Part shown: one piece after another, positions 25,527 to 35,547 of the stretch
Layout: every line of letters begins with the position of its first letter
How positions within the stretch are numbered: position 1 is the first letter of the stretch
Assembly (NCBI RefSeq): GCF_003426735.1
Contig: NZ_QVON01000004.1
Span: 62,001-126,000, forward strand
Length of the DNA stretch: 64,000 bases
Direction: 5' to 3'
From: Arenibacter sp. P308M17
GTDB taxonomy: Bacteria; Bacteroidota; Bacteroidia; Flavobacteriales; Flavobacteriaceae
Position numbers and translations under genes: made by a program
Notes under the pieces: generated by a model
Seen by the model: only the letters and a program-made list of their open reading frames with translations
The model's database searches: none
Told to the model about the DNA's origin: nothing

Positions 25527-26288
25527 CTACAATGACCTTCTAATGGCGATAAACAAAAAAATGAATAAAGAGTATATTATAAAAAAAGGAATTATGTATT
25601 CTGCCCACCCCAAAATCAGCATCACACTTATAAGTAGTAGTTGAAACCCAAGGCCAAAAGTAGATACGGCCGTCATAAGCCAATTGGGCAGATGTCTGCC
25701 GTTGGCAGCCTCGGCATCCAACTTATAAATAATTTGGTCAAAACTGCCGTAAAGTACTCTATACCACCAAAAAAGTACATTCACGTTTCGCTGCTGCTCC
25801 CCTGCCATTGCTACCGGAGTCCCAGATTCAAAAACTCGACTTGTAACATCGCCATGAAACTTATTTCTCAAAATTACATAGTAATAGTTATACAGGGTAC
25901 CCTGTAGTTGCAGCCCAAGAAATGCCAACAGGGCATAACCAAAACCCACATGGGTTATACGCCATAACACTAAAAATATCAGGATATTCAACACAAAATC
26001 AGAAAGGGAATCGAAATACCTCCCGGTATAGGAGGGCGCATCCTTGACCCGTGCCAACTCCCCATCGGCAGCATCCAAGATAGATTTTAAAATAAAAAAA
26101 AAGGCCGCATACCAATTATAGCCATAGTACATGCAGACCACCGCAATTACACCAGAGCAAAGAAAGCCAATAGTAACTTGAACGGGGGTAACGGCAGTTT
26201 CCTTTAATCCGTTTGCAATTACACTGGCCATTGGCCTCCCATAATCTGAAAGATCCAGGAATTTATGATCTTCAGGCAATTTAGACAT
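25527..26288 (-). CDS. CDP-alcohol phosphatidyltransferase family protein
   Basis: 253 residues, an integral membrane enzyme with about six helices. The signature DG-x2-AR-x8-G-x3-D-x3-D is complete (DAADGELAR...GRYFDSLSD, near residues 80-105), so it should transfer a phospho-group from a CDP-alcohol to an acceptor alcohol. The acceptor is not evident. It is upstream of the lacI operator region on the same strand and may be independent of that operon. An unusually long hydrophilic middle segment (about 165-205) is present. Confidence 0.88.
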   Translation of the reverse strand: MSKLPEDHKFLDLSDYGRPMASVIANGLKETAVTPVQVTIGFLCSGVIAVVCMYYGYNWYAAFFFILKSILDAADGELARVKDAPSYTGRYFDSLSDFVLNILIFLVLWRITHVGFGYALLAFLGLQLQGTLYNYYYVILRNKFHGDVTSRVFESGTPVAMAGEQQRNVNVLFWWYRVLYGSFDQIIYKLDAEAANGRHLPNWLMTAVSTFGLGFQLLLISVMLILGWAEYIIPFFIIYSLFIFLFIAIRRSL

Positions 26289-26487
26289 TTCCAGCTTTTT
26301 TTTGGAGCATTTTTAATGACTTAGCTACCTAAAATTAAAACAGCACACTTCGTTATTCCCACCAAATATACAACTAAAAAAAAGGAAATTGGTTAGGCCT
26401 GCCATACAAACGGATGACCTAAGGATCTTGGGAGGAAATAGGAAGGGCCACAACAAAATAAAATGAACCTATACAGACGGCCCAGCC

Positions 26488-27504
26488 TTACCCTTCCAAA
26501 ATCTCAAGCTGCCGAACAATGTCCTTTTCAGTTACGGGATACGGGATTCCCTCTGCAATGGATCTATAAACATCTTCGAACAAATTCATGTAGGACGATC
26601 TTACCGACTTTACTTTTTCAAGATGCCTTTCCCCATTCCCGTCAATAGTAGTGAGTACCCCATATTTATCGGCATCCTCAATTCCAAACAAAGGATTTCC
26701 CGGGCACATTCCCTCCAATAACTGCTGCTCCTGAATGTCCGTTCTTTGTTTAATAAAGGTCCCCTTGGTACCATTAAGGATAAAAGCGGCCTGCGGCTGC
26801 ACCACCAACATACTCATTGTTATAAACAGCTGAACTCCCTTCGGATACACTAAATGTATATGGGCATAGTCATCTACCTGGGTTTTAGGCCTAAACTTGC
26901 CGGTGTACTTTTTCCATTCCAATGGGTATCCAAAAAGTGCAATGGCGGCGTCCAACAAATGGGGGCCCAGATCATATAAAAGACCGCTGCCCGGCAAAGG
27001 GGTCTCCTTGGCTATTTTAGGGCCTATATGATACCGATATCTATCATAACGCATATGGGCTTCCACCATTGCTCCCAATTTACCGGAATCCAACACCTGT
27101 TTTACCGCCAGAAAATCACTATCGTACCTTCTATTCTGATAAGGTAGAATACAACGGTTCAGTTTTTTTGCCTCGGCAAAAAGTTCTTTGGCCTCAGCAC
27201 TACTTACACAAAAAGGTTTCTCCACCAAAACATGCTTCCCTGCTTTAAGCGACTTTAACGCAAATTCGAAATGCGTGTAATTGGGCGTATTCACCACTAT
27301 TAGATCCAAGTCCCTATCGGCTATAAGCTGATCAACGCTGTCGTAACTTTTTATGTCGGGATAACGTTTGCCCGCTGTTTTTTTACTCCGCTCTACAACC
27401 GCGGTTAACCGGAAACCAGAATGTTTGTTCAAAAATGGGGCATGGAACAAAGTACCCGACATGCCGTATGAAAGAATACCTGTTTTTATCATCTTCTTGG
27501 ACAT
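26488..27504 (-). CDS. cytoplasmic Gfo/Idh/MocA oxidoreductase
   Basis: 338 residues without a signal peptide. The N-terminus ILSYGMSGTLFHAPFL is the variant dinucleotide loop of the YvaA/YdgJ branch, and LVEKPFCVSSAEAKELF near residue 92 gives the EKP motif. GPKIAKETPLPGSGLLYDLGPHLLDAA carries the active-site His of the family. NAD(P)-dependent sugar oxidoreductase; substrate unknown. It is separated from valS by a repeat-bearing gap and from the CDP-alcohol gene by 199 bases. Confidence 0.9.
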   Translation of the reverse strand: MSKKMIKTGILSYGMSGTLFHAPFLNKHSGFRLTAVVERSKKTAGKRYPDIKSYDSVDQLIADRDLDLIVVNTPNYTHFEFALKSLKAGKHVLVEKPFCVSSAEAKELFAEAKKLNRCILPYQNRRYDSDFLAVKQVLDSGKLGAMVEAHMRYDRYRYHIGPKIAKETPLPGSGLLYDLGPHLLDAAIALFGYPLEWKKYTGKFRPKTQVDDYAHIHLVYPKGVQLFITMSMLVVQPQAAFILNGTKGTFIKQRTDIQEQQLLEGMCPGNPLFGIEDADKYGVLTTIDGNGERHLEKVKSVRSSYMNLFEDVYRSIAEGIPYPVTEKDIVRQLEILEG

Positions 27505-27940
27505 ATTTTAAGCTTTTTTTAGTACATGACAAAATTCAATTTCTCAAGATTTTCCTCAATTTTGGACCCCTGCCCTAAAGGGTGAAATTAAGGAAAATCA
27601 GGCTCCCTTTAGGGTTTGGGGTAAAACGGATTTTCCGAGAAACCTTGTTAAGACGATTTTTGTCATGTACTTAGGCTTCTTTTATAAAAAATCATTATTG
27701 CCCGATTAAAGACAAAAGACCACTTCGTTACAAGACTTAAGACTAAAGATCCGATTACAACCAGCTGATTTAAAGTATCCCTCTTTATCAAGATATATCA
27801 AATCAAAAAACAGGGTACAAAAGACGCCAATAACTCTAAATCATTGTTATCAATAGACTTATGATGATATATATAATTTTATCGGACAACAATAATAAAA
27901 ACCGGACATTTTGAGGCCAATAGGAACAGAGCCCCAGTTC
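27505..27940. other. 436-base gene-free region between valS and the Gfo/Idh gene
   Basis: Holds copy 1 of the AGTACATGAC inverted-repeat element (27521-27671), then AT-rich DNA with no open frame I trust. A 9 bp inverted repeat (AATAGGAAC 27919-27927 with 27937-27945) overlaps the valS stop and may form a weak terminator on the minus strand. Confidence 0.6.
27521..27671. repeat. AGTACATGAC inverted-repeat element, copy 1 (MITE-like)
   Basis: 151 bp bounded by AGTACATGACAAAA and its reverse complement. The interior carries GGATTTTCCGAGAAACC and CCCTTTAGGGTTTGGGGT, both shared with copy 2 near 52.1 kb in the opposite orientation. It encodes no protein. Terminal inverted repeats and dispersed copies suggest a non-autonomous mobile element. 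Confidence 0.75.
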
Positions 27941-30571
27941 CTATTTTAGACTGGCCAAACTCTTCTCCAGGGTATCAATCTTAGCAATGGCATCCGCCTC
28001 CTTTTGCCGTTCCAAGTCAATTACCTGTGCAGGTGCGTTGGCCACAAAACGTTCATTGGAAAGTTTCCTTCGCACGGACACCAAAAAGCCTTTTATATAT
28101 TCCAGTTCGTCTTCCAACTTATTAATTTCTGCATCGATATCAATAGCTCCTGCCATAGGAACAAAATATTCGTTGGACTTCACCCTAAAGGTCAATGCCC
28201 CATCCACCGCACGGTCAACATAGTCAATGGCCGACAAGTTGGTAAGTTTGGCGATAACCACATCCCAATCCCCGGAACTGCCACCATCGTTTAATACGGC
28301 CAATTGAAGGGCATCCTTCATTGGAATATTCTTTTCCTTGCGAATGGTCCGTATTCCGGCAATTACATCCGAAGCAAAGTCAAAACCTTCAATTAGATCC
28401 CCGTTTATAGACTGTAAGTTGGGCCATTTTGCAATGACCAATGCCTGCTCCGGACTACGCTCGGCAATGTGTTGCCAGACCTCTTCGGTAAGAAAGGGCA
28501 TAAACGGATGCAATAATTTTAGGTTTTCCTCAAAAATATGGATTACCGCATCAAATGTGATTCTATCTATAGGCTGTTGGTAAGCCGGTTTGATAATTTC
28601 CAATAACCAAGAACTATAATCGTCCCAGACCAATTTATAAATGGCCATTAAGGCATCCGAAATACGGTACTTGCCAAAATGATCCTCTATCTCGGTCAGT
28701 GTTTTGTTGAATTTTGAAGTATACCATTCAATGCCCAACCTGGAAGCCTCCGGCTGCGGAAGATCGGCTACTTCCCATCCTTTGACCAGGCGGAAACCGT
28801 TCCATATTTTATTGGCGAAGTTCTTTCCCTGTTGGCATAATGCTTCATCGAACATAAGATCGTTACCTGCGGCAGAACTCAGCAAAAGCCCTACACGAAC
28901 CCCATCGGCCCCGTAATCTTCGATCAATTGCAGGGCATCCGGCGAATTTCCGAGCGACTTGGACATCTTGCGCCGCTGTTTGTCCCGAACCAATCCGGTG
29001 AGATAAACGTTCTCAAAAGGCCTTTCATTGCGGTATTCATAACCGGAAATAATCATTCGGGCAACCCAAAAGAACAGGATATCCGGCCCGGTCACCAAAT
29101 CATTGGTAGGATAATAATACTCAATTTCCTCATTATGGGGCTCCAATATCCCATTAAAGACACTTATTGGCCAAATCCAGGAAGAGAACCAAGTATCCAG
29201 GGCATCTGCATCCTGCTTTAGATCGTCCAATTTTAAATCGGCATTCCCCGATTTTTTTCTGGCCAAATCCAATGCCACTTCCCTGGTTTCGGCTACTACA
29301 AAATCGTCCTGCCCATCCCCAAAATAATAGGCCGGGATTTGTTGTCCCCACCACAATTGTCTTGATATGTTCCAATCGCGTATGTTTTCCATCCAATGGC
29401 GATAAGTATTTTCGAATTTTTTGGGAAACAACTTAATATCCCCGTCTTCAAGAACCGACTTAATGGCAGGTTTGGCCAGATCTTCCATACTTAAAAACCA
29501 CTGGTCGGACAATCTTGGCTCAATGACGGCTTTGGTCCTCTCCGATGTACCAATTTTATTGATATGCTGTTCTGTCTTCACCAGATATCCCTTTTCCTCC
29601 AATTCCCTTGCAATGGCCTTTCTTACCTCAAAACGGTCCTTACCCTCATAATGCAGACCAAAACTATTAAGACTGGCATCCTCATTAAAGATATCAATGG
29701 TTTCCAAATTGTGTTTCTCCCCTAGGGCCTTATCATTAATATCGTGAGCAGGGGTTACCTTTAGACAACCTGTTCCAAATTCAACATCAACATAATCATC
29801 CTCAATGATAGGAATTACCCTGTTGCATATGGGAACTATGGCATTTTTACCCCTTAAATGGGCATAGCGTTCATCCTTGGGGTTTATACAGATAGCGGTA
29901 TCCCCTAAAATGGTTTCAGGCCTAGTGGTGGCAATGGTCACGGTCTCGTTGGACCCCTCTATTTTATAGGCCAAATAGTACAATAGGCCCTGTCTTTCCT
30001 CATAGATAACTTCTTCATCGGACAAGGTGGTTTTTGCTTCCGGATCCCAATTTACCATACGGTAGCCCCTGTATATCAACCCCTTATTGTAAAGATCCAC
30101 GAAGACCCTGATAACGGAAGCGGACATATTGTCATCCATAGTGAACTTGGTTCGTTCCCAATCGCATGAACAGCCCAGTTTCTTTAACTGTTCCAAGATC
30201 ACCCCACCATATTCATAGGTCCAATCCCACGCATGCTTCAAAAATTCTTCACGGCTAATATCCTTTTTATCTATGCCCTGTTCCTTCAGTTTGGCAACCA
30301 CTTTGGCCTCCGTAGCTATGGAAGCGTGATCGGTACCCGGTACCCAACAGGCATTTTTGCCCATTAAGCGCGCCCTACGGATAAGGACGTCCTGAATGGT
30401 ATTGTTCAGCATATGGCCCATATGCAATACCCCAGTTACATTGGGTGGCGGTATAACTATGGTATAAGGTTCCCTATCATCTGGTGTGGAATTAAAATAA
30501 TTATGTTGAATCCAATAGTCGTACCATTGGCGCTCCACCCTGTTAGGCTCATATTTTGAAGGAATTTCCAT
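27941..30571 (-). CDS. valS: valine--tRNA ligase
   Basis: Charges tRNA-Val with valine and edits threonine. 876 residues: class I catalytic core with the HIGH-type motif [14 protein letters not shown] (about 37-50), the CP1 editing insertion ([17 protein letters not shown]), [13 protein letters not shown] (about 525-537), an anticodon-binding domain, and a C-terminal coiled coil ending in [13 protein letters not shown]. The ATG at 30571 starts MEIPSKYEP, the normal N-terminus; the upstream TTG adds 12 residues. A TTG-N18-TATTTTTG promoter lies about 110 bases upstream. Confidence 0.97.
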   Translation of the reverse strand: MEIPSKYEPNRVERQWYDYWIQHNYFNSTPDDREPYTIVIPPPNVTGVLHMGHMLNNTIQDVLIRRARLMGKNACWVPGTDHASIATEAKVVAKLKEQGIDKKDISREEFLKHAWDWTYEYGGVILEQLKKLGCSCDWERTKFTMDDNMSASVIRVFVDLYNKGLIYRGYRMVNWDPEAKTTLSDEEVIYEERQGLLYYLAYKIEGSNETVTIATTRPETILGDTAICINPKDERYAHLRGKNAIVPICNRVIPIIEDDYVDVEFGTGCLKVTPAHDINDKALGEKHNLETIDIFNEDASLNSFGLHYEGKDRFEVRKAIARELEEKGYLVKTEQHINKIGTSERTKAVIEPRLSDQWFLSMEDLAKPAIKSVLEDGDIKLFPKKFENTYRHWMENIRDWNISRQLWWGQQIPAYYFGDGQDDFVVAETREVALDLARKKSGNADLKLDDLKQDADALDTWFSSWIWPISVFNGILEPHNEEIEYYYPTNDLVTGPDILFFWVARMIISGYEYRNERPFENVYLTGLVRDKQRRKMSKSLGNSPDALQLIEDYGADGVRVGLLLSSAAGNDLMFDEALCQQGKNFANKIWNGFRLVKGWEVADLPQPEASRLGIEWYTSKFNKTLTEIEDHFGKYRISDALMAIYKLVWDDYSSWLLEIIKPAYQQPIDRITFDAVIHIFEENLKLLHPFMPFLTEEVWQHIAERSPEQALVIAKWPNLQSINGDLIEGFDFASDVIAGIRTIRKEKNIPMKDALQLAVLNDGGSSGDWDVVIAKLTNLSAIDYVDRAVDGALTFRVKSNEYFVPMAGAIDIDAEINKLEDELEYIKGFLVSVRRKLSNERFVANAPAQVIDLERQKEADAIAKIDTLEKSLASLK

Positions 30572-30680
30572 TATTTGGAACAGTTTTTGCTTTCCCTTTA
30601 CGGGCAATTACTAATTGAGTGCAATATTAAGGTTTAACTTGAAATAATTCTAAGGTTTTTGTCCCTTTAGAAATACGAAA

Positions 30681-30709
30681 CAAAAATAAGTAACGTTCTT
30701 ACATAACAA
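30681..30709 (-). promoter_or_regulatory. valS promoter, TTG-N18-TAnnTTTG
   Basis: On the minus strand TTG (30709-30707), an 18-base spacer and TATTTTTG (30688-30681) fit the Bacteroidota -33/-7 consensus. It is back-to-back with the DUF1573 promoter. Confidence 0.6.
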
Positions 30710-30716
30710 AAGAATT

Positions 30717-30746
30717 TTGGAGGTTCACTAAAAACATTTACTTTTG
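30717..30746 (+). promoter_or_regulatory. DUF1573 gene promoter, TTG-N19-TAnnTTTG
   Basis: TTG at 30717-30719, a 19-base spacer and TACTTTTG at 30739-30746 give one of the cleanest Bacteroidota promoters in the window, 23 bases before the ATG. Confidence 0.65.
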
Positions 30747-30769
30747 AAATTCACCAAAAACTAAAAATA

Positions 30770-31156
30770 ATGAAAAAAATAGTACTGATTCTATTTGTTG
30801 GTCTCTTAGGTTTTGGCCTAACCGCTCAAGAAAATGCAGCGAAAATTAATTTCAAGACGGAAACCGTGGATTATGGTGAAATTGCTAAAGGCAGTGATGG
30901 TGTAAGGGTATTTGAATTTACCAATACCGGCAATGCGCCACTTGTTATCAGCAAAGTAAGCTCCAGCTGTGGTTGTACCATTCCCAAAAAACCGGAAGGT
31001 CCAATTTTACCTGGTAAAACTGGACAGATACAAGTAAAATATGATACTAACAGAGTTGGACCCATCGCAAAGGCGATTACCGTAATTTCCAACGCTGACA
31101 CCCCAACAAAAGTATTGAAGATCAAAGGAAAGGTATTGCCGGCAGAAGGCAAGTAA
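30770..31156 (+). CDS. DUF1573 domain secreted protein
   Basis: 128 residues with a signal peptide (cleavage after GLTAQ, about residue 20) and one DUF1573 immunoglobulin-like domain: TVDYGEIAKGSDGVRVFEFTNTG, SKVSSSCGCT and GKTGQIQVKYDTNRVGP. The SSCGCT pair of cysteines is the family hallmark. Exported; function unknown, perhaps structural or chaperone-like. Own promoter and a strong terminator make it monocistronic. Confidence 0.9.
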   Translation: MKKIVLILFVGLLGFGLTAQENAAKINFKTETVDYGEIAKGSDGVRVFEFTNTGNAPLVISKVSSSCGCTIPKKPEGPILPGKTGQIQVKYDTNRVGPIAKAITVISNADTPTKVLKIKGKVLPAEGK

Positions 31157-31176
31157 ATATCCCATAAGGAACACCT

Positions 31177-31220
31177 AAGCTTGTTAAGACCTTAATACGG
31201 TATTTAACAAGCTTTTTTTT
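31177..31220 (+). terminator. rho-independent terminator after the DUF1573 gene
   Basis: An 11 bp perfect stem, AAGCTTGTTAA (31177-31187) with TTAACAAGCTT (31204-31214), followed by a run of T. The loop is 16 bases. Confidence 0.85.
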
Positions 31221-31412
31221 TGGGTCCACATTGGTAAATTACTGGCCCTTCCTTGGAACCTTTACCTAAATTGAAATGGAAACCTTATCCGATACATTAA
31301 GTACAATTCTCTATCTGCAACATCAATTAACACATTAATAAGGAATCAAATAAGGCAGTTTTATTGTTTTGTCCGTATTGATTTCCCATTTTTGCCTAAA
31401 ATTATTATCCAT

Positions 31413-32603
31413 ATGCCATCAATTTCACGGAGAGGCGAAACAATGCCGGAATCCCCAATAAGAAAGTTAGTGCCTTTTGCCGAAGCTGCCATAAAGAGAG
31501 GTATAAAGATCATCCATCTTAACATTGGCCAGCCAGACATAAAAACACCCAAAGTTGCTTTGGAAGCGGTTAGGAACAATACTTTGGAGGTCTTGGCCTA
31601 TACCAGAACGGAAGGTTCCGAACCTTACAGGGAAAAGATTGCCAAATATTACGCAAAAAATAACATAGATGTTGATGCGGACCATATTATTGTCACTACA
31701 GGTGGTTCCGAAGCATTGTCCTTTGCAATGGGAAGTATAGCGGACACTGAGGATGAAATTATTATCCCCGAGCCCTTTTATGCCAATTACAACGGATTTG
31801 CCAACGCCTGTGGAATAAAGGTAGTACCTGTAGTCTCCAGTATTGAAAATAATTTTGCACTACCTCCCATTGATGAATTTGAAAAACTGATAACACCCAG
31901 GACAAAGGCAATCCTTATTTGCAATCCGGGCAACCCAACAGGCTATCTATATACAAGGGAAGAAATTAAAAAGCTTGCGACCATAATAAAAAAACATAAC
32001 CTGTTCCTAGTGGCCGATGAGGTATACCGCGAATTTATCTATGACGGCCGGGAACATTGTTCCATTCTTCAGGAAATAGGCTTGGAAGAACATGCCATTG
32101 TTATAGACTCGGTTTCCAAAAGATACAGTATGTGCGGGGCAAGAATTGGATATTTGGTCTCCAAAAATAAGGAGGTGATCCGCACAGCCCTAAAGTTTGC
32201 CCAGGCACGTCTTTCCCCTCCAACCTATGCACAGATTGCAAGTGAGGCCGCCTTGGACACCCCACAGTCTTATTTTGACGATGTAAAAAAGGAATACGGC
32301 GAACGCAGAAACTTACTTATCTCAGAATTGAACAAATTGGAAGGTGTGGTAGTAGGCCGGCCCCAGGGTGCGTTTTACTGTATTGCCCAACTGCCCATTG
32401 AAAATGCAGATACATTTGCCCAATGGCTATTGGAAGATTTCAATCTGGACGGGGAGACCGTAATGGTAGCACCTGCTGCTGGATTCTATGCCACCAATGG
32501 ATTGGGAACAAACCAGATCCGAATTGCCTATGTATTGGACAAGGAAGATCTAAGAAGGGCGGTACACATTTTAAAAGTGGCCTTAAAGGCATATGCACAT
32601 TAA
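31413..32603 (+). CDS. PLP-dependent aminotransferase (class I/II, aspartate-type)
   Basis: 396 residues, fold type I. Visible residues: LNIGQPDIKTP near the N-terminus, NPGNPTGYLY (about 170-179), VADEVYREFIYDG (about 200), and the Schiff-base lysine in DSVSKRYSMCGARIGY (Lys near 239). The branch resembles aspartate/aromatic aminotransferases; the amino donor is not resolved by sequence. ATG 31413 begins the usual SRRGETMPESPIRKL start; the longer frame opens with TTG. Its stop overlaps the murB start as TAATG. Confidence 0.92.
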   Translation: MPSISRRGETMPESPIRKLVPFAEAAIKRGIKIIHLNIGQPDIKTPKVALEAVRNNTLEVLAYTRTEGSEPYREKIAKYYAKNNIDVDADHIIVTTGGSEALSFAMGSIADTEDEIIIPEPFYANYNGFANACGIKVVPVVSSIENNFALPPIDEFEKLITPRTKAILICNPGNPTGYLYTREEIKKLATIIKKHNLFLVADEVYREFIYDGREHCSILQEIGLEEHAIVIDSVSKRYSMCGARIGYLVSKNKEVIRTALKFAQARLSPPTYAQIASEAALDTPQSYFDDVKKEYGERRNLLISELNKLEGVVVGRPQGAFYCIAQLPIENADTFAQWLLEDFNLDGETVMVAPAAGFYATNGLGTNQIRIAYVLDKEDLRRAVHILKVALKAYAH

Positions 32604-33619
32604 TGGAAATACTGAAAGACATATCCCTTAAAGGGTACAATACTTTTGGAATTGATGCCAAGGCCAAATTCTTTTGCGAAATCAATTCGATCACAGCGCT
32701 AAAAAAGGTACTCGCACTTAAGGGCTACCCCGATCTATTTGTTCTTGGGGGCGGTAGCAATCTACTTATCACAAAGGATCTGGAAAACCTGGTACTGCAC
32801 ATTAACTTAAAGGGAATTGAAGTAGTATCGGAAAATAATGAGGAGGCCATGATAAAGGTAAGTGCCGGTGAAAATTGGCACAATATGGTATTGTGGACCT
32901 TGGATCACGACTATGGCGGATTGGAGAATTTATCCCTTATTCCAGGAAATACGGGTACCGCGCCAATTCAGAACATAGGTGCCTATGGTGTTGAACTAAA
33001 GGACCGCTTTGAAAGTTGTGAAGCCATGGAAATTGATACACGGAAGCTAAAAACTTTTTCCAAGGACGAATGCCAGTTTGGCTACCGCGATTCCTATTTT
33101 AAAAATGAAGGGCTGGGAAAGTACATCATCACCTCGGTAAATTTTAAATTGACCAAAAAAAATCACAGGTTAAATGTAGACTACGGGGCCATTGTTTCCG
33201 AATTGCGGAACGGTGGCATTTCCGACCCCGGCATCAGGGACGTCTCCAATGCGGTGATTTCCATTAGAAAAAGCAAGTTGCCAGATCCGAAGGAACTGGG
33301 CAATAGTGGAAGTTTCTTCAAAAACCCGGTAGTGGACAAGCAGCAGTTTGATAACTTCGTCAAGTTGCACCCGTCGGCACCCTTTTATAAGGTTTCCGAA
33401 AATGAATTCAAAATTCCGGCAGGTTGGCTAATAGAGCAATGCGGATATAAAGGAAAGCGATTTGGGGATGCCGGAGTACACAAGGACCAGGCCCTGGTAC
33501 TGGTCAATTACGGTGATGCAACGGGAAGGGATATCATTGCCCTGGCCGAAAACATCATGGACAGTGTACAACAAAGGTTCGGAATCGTGATCGGCCCTGA
33601 AGTAAACATCATAAAATAA
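32603..33619 (+). CDS. murB: UDP-N-acetylenolpyruvoylglucosamine reductase
   Basis: Reduces UDP-GlcNAc-enolpyruvate to UDP-MurNAc with FAD and NADPH in peptidoglycan synthesis. 338 residues: FAD segment LGGGSNLLI (about 48-56), NLSLIPGNTGTAPIQNIGAY (about 110-129), the type I GYRDSYFK segment, and the proton-donor Ser in NSGSFFKNP (about 234-242). The ATG at 32603 shares one base with the aminotransferase stop, so translation is coupled; a longer frame would overlap that gene by 180 bases and lacks homology. Confidence 0.96.
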   Translation: MEILKDISLKGYNTFGIDAKAKFFCEINSITALKKVLALKGYPDLFVLGGGSNLLITKDLENLVLHINLKGIEVVSENNEEAMIKVSAGENWHNMVLWTLDHDYGGLENLSLIPGNTGTAPIQNIGAYGVELKDRFESCEAMEIDTRKLKTFSKDECQFGYRDSYFKNEGLGKYIITSVNFKLTKKNHRLNVDYGAIVSELRNGGISDPGIRDVSNAVISIRKSKLPDPKELGNSGSFFKNPVVDKQQFDNFVKLHPSAPFYKVSENEFKIPAGWLIEQCGYKGKRFGDAGVHKDQALVLVNYGDATGRDIIALAENIMDSVQQRFGIVIGPEVNIIK

Positions 33620-33817
33620 CCCCCGACACATAATGCCAGGGGCTATACCAAACCAAACTAACCAAAAATTAAATGCACAGTTACCAGCTGTCCATTTATC
33701 CAATTAAAACGCTAAGCATAACAATCAATTTTATAATTTAGCGTTTGTTTATATACGAGTAAAAAGAAGGTCTTGGATGATTGCCGAACCACTTTTTTTT
33801 GAGAACACACTAATTGT

Positions 33818-34387
33818 ATGAGCATATTACTGGAAAATCATATTGTTGAGCTTCTTCAAGAGCGAAATGACAAGGCCATTTCCCTCCTTTATGAACACTA
33901 CGGGGATACCTTGTACGGGGTTGCCTACAAAGTAGTGCGCGATGAGGAATTGGCCCAGGATGTTGTACAGGAAAGTTTCATTAAAATTTGGAAGAAATCG
34001 GATTCTTACGACCCATCAAAAGCTAAATTGTTCACTTGGCTTTTTAGGATCACACGTAATACGGCCATAGACAAATTAAGAAGTGTAAACAACAAATCCG
34101 ACAAGGAAATCCAAATGGACGTTTCGGACGTATATAAGCTAGGAACCGAAGGTATAATCCCTGACCTGATGGACGTTCAGGATAATTTGGACAAAATAGA
34201 TTCCAAATATCAAATTGTATTGGACGCCCTATTTTTTCAAGGAATGACCCAGCAGGAGGCAAGCGAAGAATTGGACATACCGTTAGGCACCATTAAATCC
34301 AGATTAAAGATCGGACTTAGGGAATTAAAGAAGATATACGGTCCAACAATGGTCCTTGCGTGTTTTTTAAATTTATTTATGAATTAG
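33818..34387 (+). CDS. ECF-type RNA polymerase sigma factor
   Basis: 189 residues. Region 2 (YEHYGDTLYGVAYKVVRDEELAQDVVQESFIKIW, about 22-56) recognises the -10 element and region 4 (MTQQEASEELDIPLGTIKSRLKIGLRELKK, about 143-172) the -35 element. No region 1.1 or 3. It lies 84 bases before a membrane anti-sigma factor, the usual pairing, so its activity is probably held at the membrane until a signal releases it. Confidence 0.93.
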   Translation: MSILLENHIVELLQERNDKAISLLYEHYGDTLYGVAYKVVRDEELAQDVVQESFIKIWKKSDSYDPSKAKLFTWLFRITRNTAIDKLRSVNNKSDKEIQMDVSDVYKLGTEGIIPDLMDVQDNLDKIDSKYQIVLDALFFQGMTQQEASEELDIPLGTIKSRLKIGLRELKKIYGPTMVLACFLNLFMN

Positions 34388-34471
34388 AGCACCTCGATTA
34401 AGACTTGGACCCAACTATGAAATTTAGGTTGCGGCATAGCCTTCCCAAATTGTGCTACAAACAATAAAGCC

Positions 34472-35230
34472 ATGAAAGAAAAGATTAAAATATTTTTGGA
34501 AACGGACCTCTTGGAAAACTATCTTGTGGGCACAACCTCCAAAGAGGAAAACCTACAGGTAGAGAGATATATTGCCATGTATCCCGAAGTTAGGAATACC
34601 TATATTGAGCTTCAGGAAAACCTGGAAATATTTGCCAAGTTACATGCCATTAAAACTCCGGAAGGCCTCAAGGAAAGAATTCAAACTAGGATCAAAAAGG
34701 AAAATTCCGGAAGAACAAAATTCTTTAGGTATGCCATTGCAGCCAGTTTTGCCGCCCTGCTCTTTGCAGGAGCATCGTATTTCTTTTGGAACCAGAACCA
34801 AAACTTGCAAGAGGAAAATGTTATTGTCAACAATAAGATCCAAAACTTGGAAAACAATATGCGTTTGCAGTTGGAGGATGTTAGGAACCAGTTTATTGTC
34901 CTTAACAATCCAAAAACGAAGCGACTTATGGTCAAGGGCAATAATAAGGCCAAGGAACTTAAGGCTGTGGCCTATGTTAATCCAGTAAAAAAGCTTTCCT
35001 ATATCAACGTAAGCAAATTACCCAACCTACCGGAAAACCAATGCTACCAAATGTGGGCGGAGGTCAACGGGCAAATGCTAAACCTAGGTATAATAGAAGA
35101 GGCCAGCAATAGTGAAAAACTAATGGCCCTGCCCTATGGCGAAAATGCCATTGGATATATTACCATAGAACCAACAGGAGGTAATTCCAAGCCTACCGTA
35201 GAGAATATAGTGGCCAATATCGCCTATTAA
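34472..35230 (+). CDS. RskA-type anti-sigma factor
   Basis: 252 residues. The N-terminal cytoplasmic helices (LLENYLVGTTSKEENLQVERY) should bind the upstream sigma factor; one transmembrane helix follows (FFRYAIAASFAALLFAGASYFF, about 86-106), then a short coiled coil (QNLQEENVIVNNKIQNLENN) and a periplasmic RskA domain with NLPENQCYQMWAEVNGQML and EPTGGNSKPT. No zinc-binding HxxxCxxC motif is seen, so it is not a ZAS anti-sigma. Confidence 0.9.
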   Translation: MKEKIKIFLETDLLENYLVGTTSKEENLQVERYIAMYPEVRNTYIELQENLEIFAKLHAIKTPEGLKERIQTRIKKENSGRTKFFRYAIAASFAALLFAGASYFFWNQNQNLQEENVIVNNKIQNLENNMRLQLEDVRNQFIVLNNPKTKRLMVKGNNKAKELKAVAYVNPVKKLSYINVSKLPNLPENQCYQMWAEVNGQMLNLGIIEEASNSEKLMALPYGENAIGYITIEPTGGNSKPTVENIVANIAY

Positions 35231-35260
35231 ACCGAAGACTTAAAGTAATCCCAATCCTTA

Positions 35261-35289
35261 TTGGGAAGGATATAAATTTCATATCTTTG
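35261..35289 (+). promoter_or_regulatory. promoter TTG-N18-TAnnTTTG of the small Cys-rich gene
   Basis: TTG at 35261-35263, 18 bases, then TATCTTTG at 35282-35289. It ends 9 bases before the first ATG (35299) and 18 before the second (35308), favouring the second as the start. Confidence 0.65.
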
Positions 35290-35307
35290 CACTAAATAAT
35301 GCAGGAT

Positions 35308-35511
35308 ATGAAATTATTATTTTTAACAATAGGTCTATTGGCACTTGCCTTTGTGGGTATAGCAATAAAGATCTGGTCTAAAAAGGACGGTAAATTTGCG
35401 GGGACATGTGCTAGCCAGAGTCCGTTTTTAAATAAGGACGGGGAAGCATGCGGCTACTGCGGAAAACTTCCCACAGAACAGGACTGTAGGAAGGATTCCC
35501 TTACCCAATAG
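35308..35511 (+). CDS. small Cys-rich membrane protein
   Basis: 67 residues from the ATG at 35308 (70 if 35299 is used). One N-terminal transmembrane helix (LLFLTIGLLALAFVGIAIKIW) is followed by a short soluble tail with four cysteines in the pattern C-x12-C-x2-C-x8-C (CASQSPF...ACGYCG...DC). The CxxC pair suggests metal or redox chemistry on one side of the membrane. I recognise it only as a recurring short protein in Flavobacteriaceae. It precedes a sigma factor gene by 36 bases and may regulate or be regulated with it. Confidence 0.7.
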   Translation: MKLLFLTIGLLALAFVGIAIKIWSKKDGKFAGTCASQSPFLNKDGEACGYCGKLPTEQDCRKDSLTQ

Positions 35512-35547
35512 AAACCTGCCTATTATCACCCTTTACAAACGCTCATC

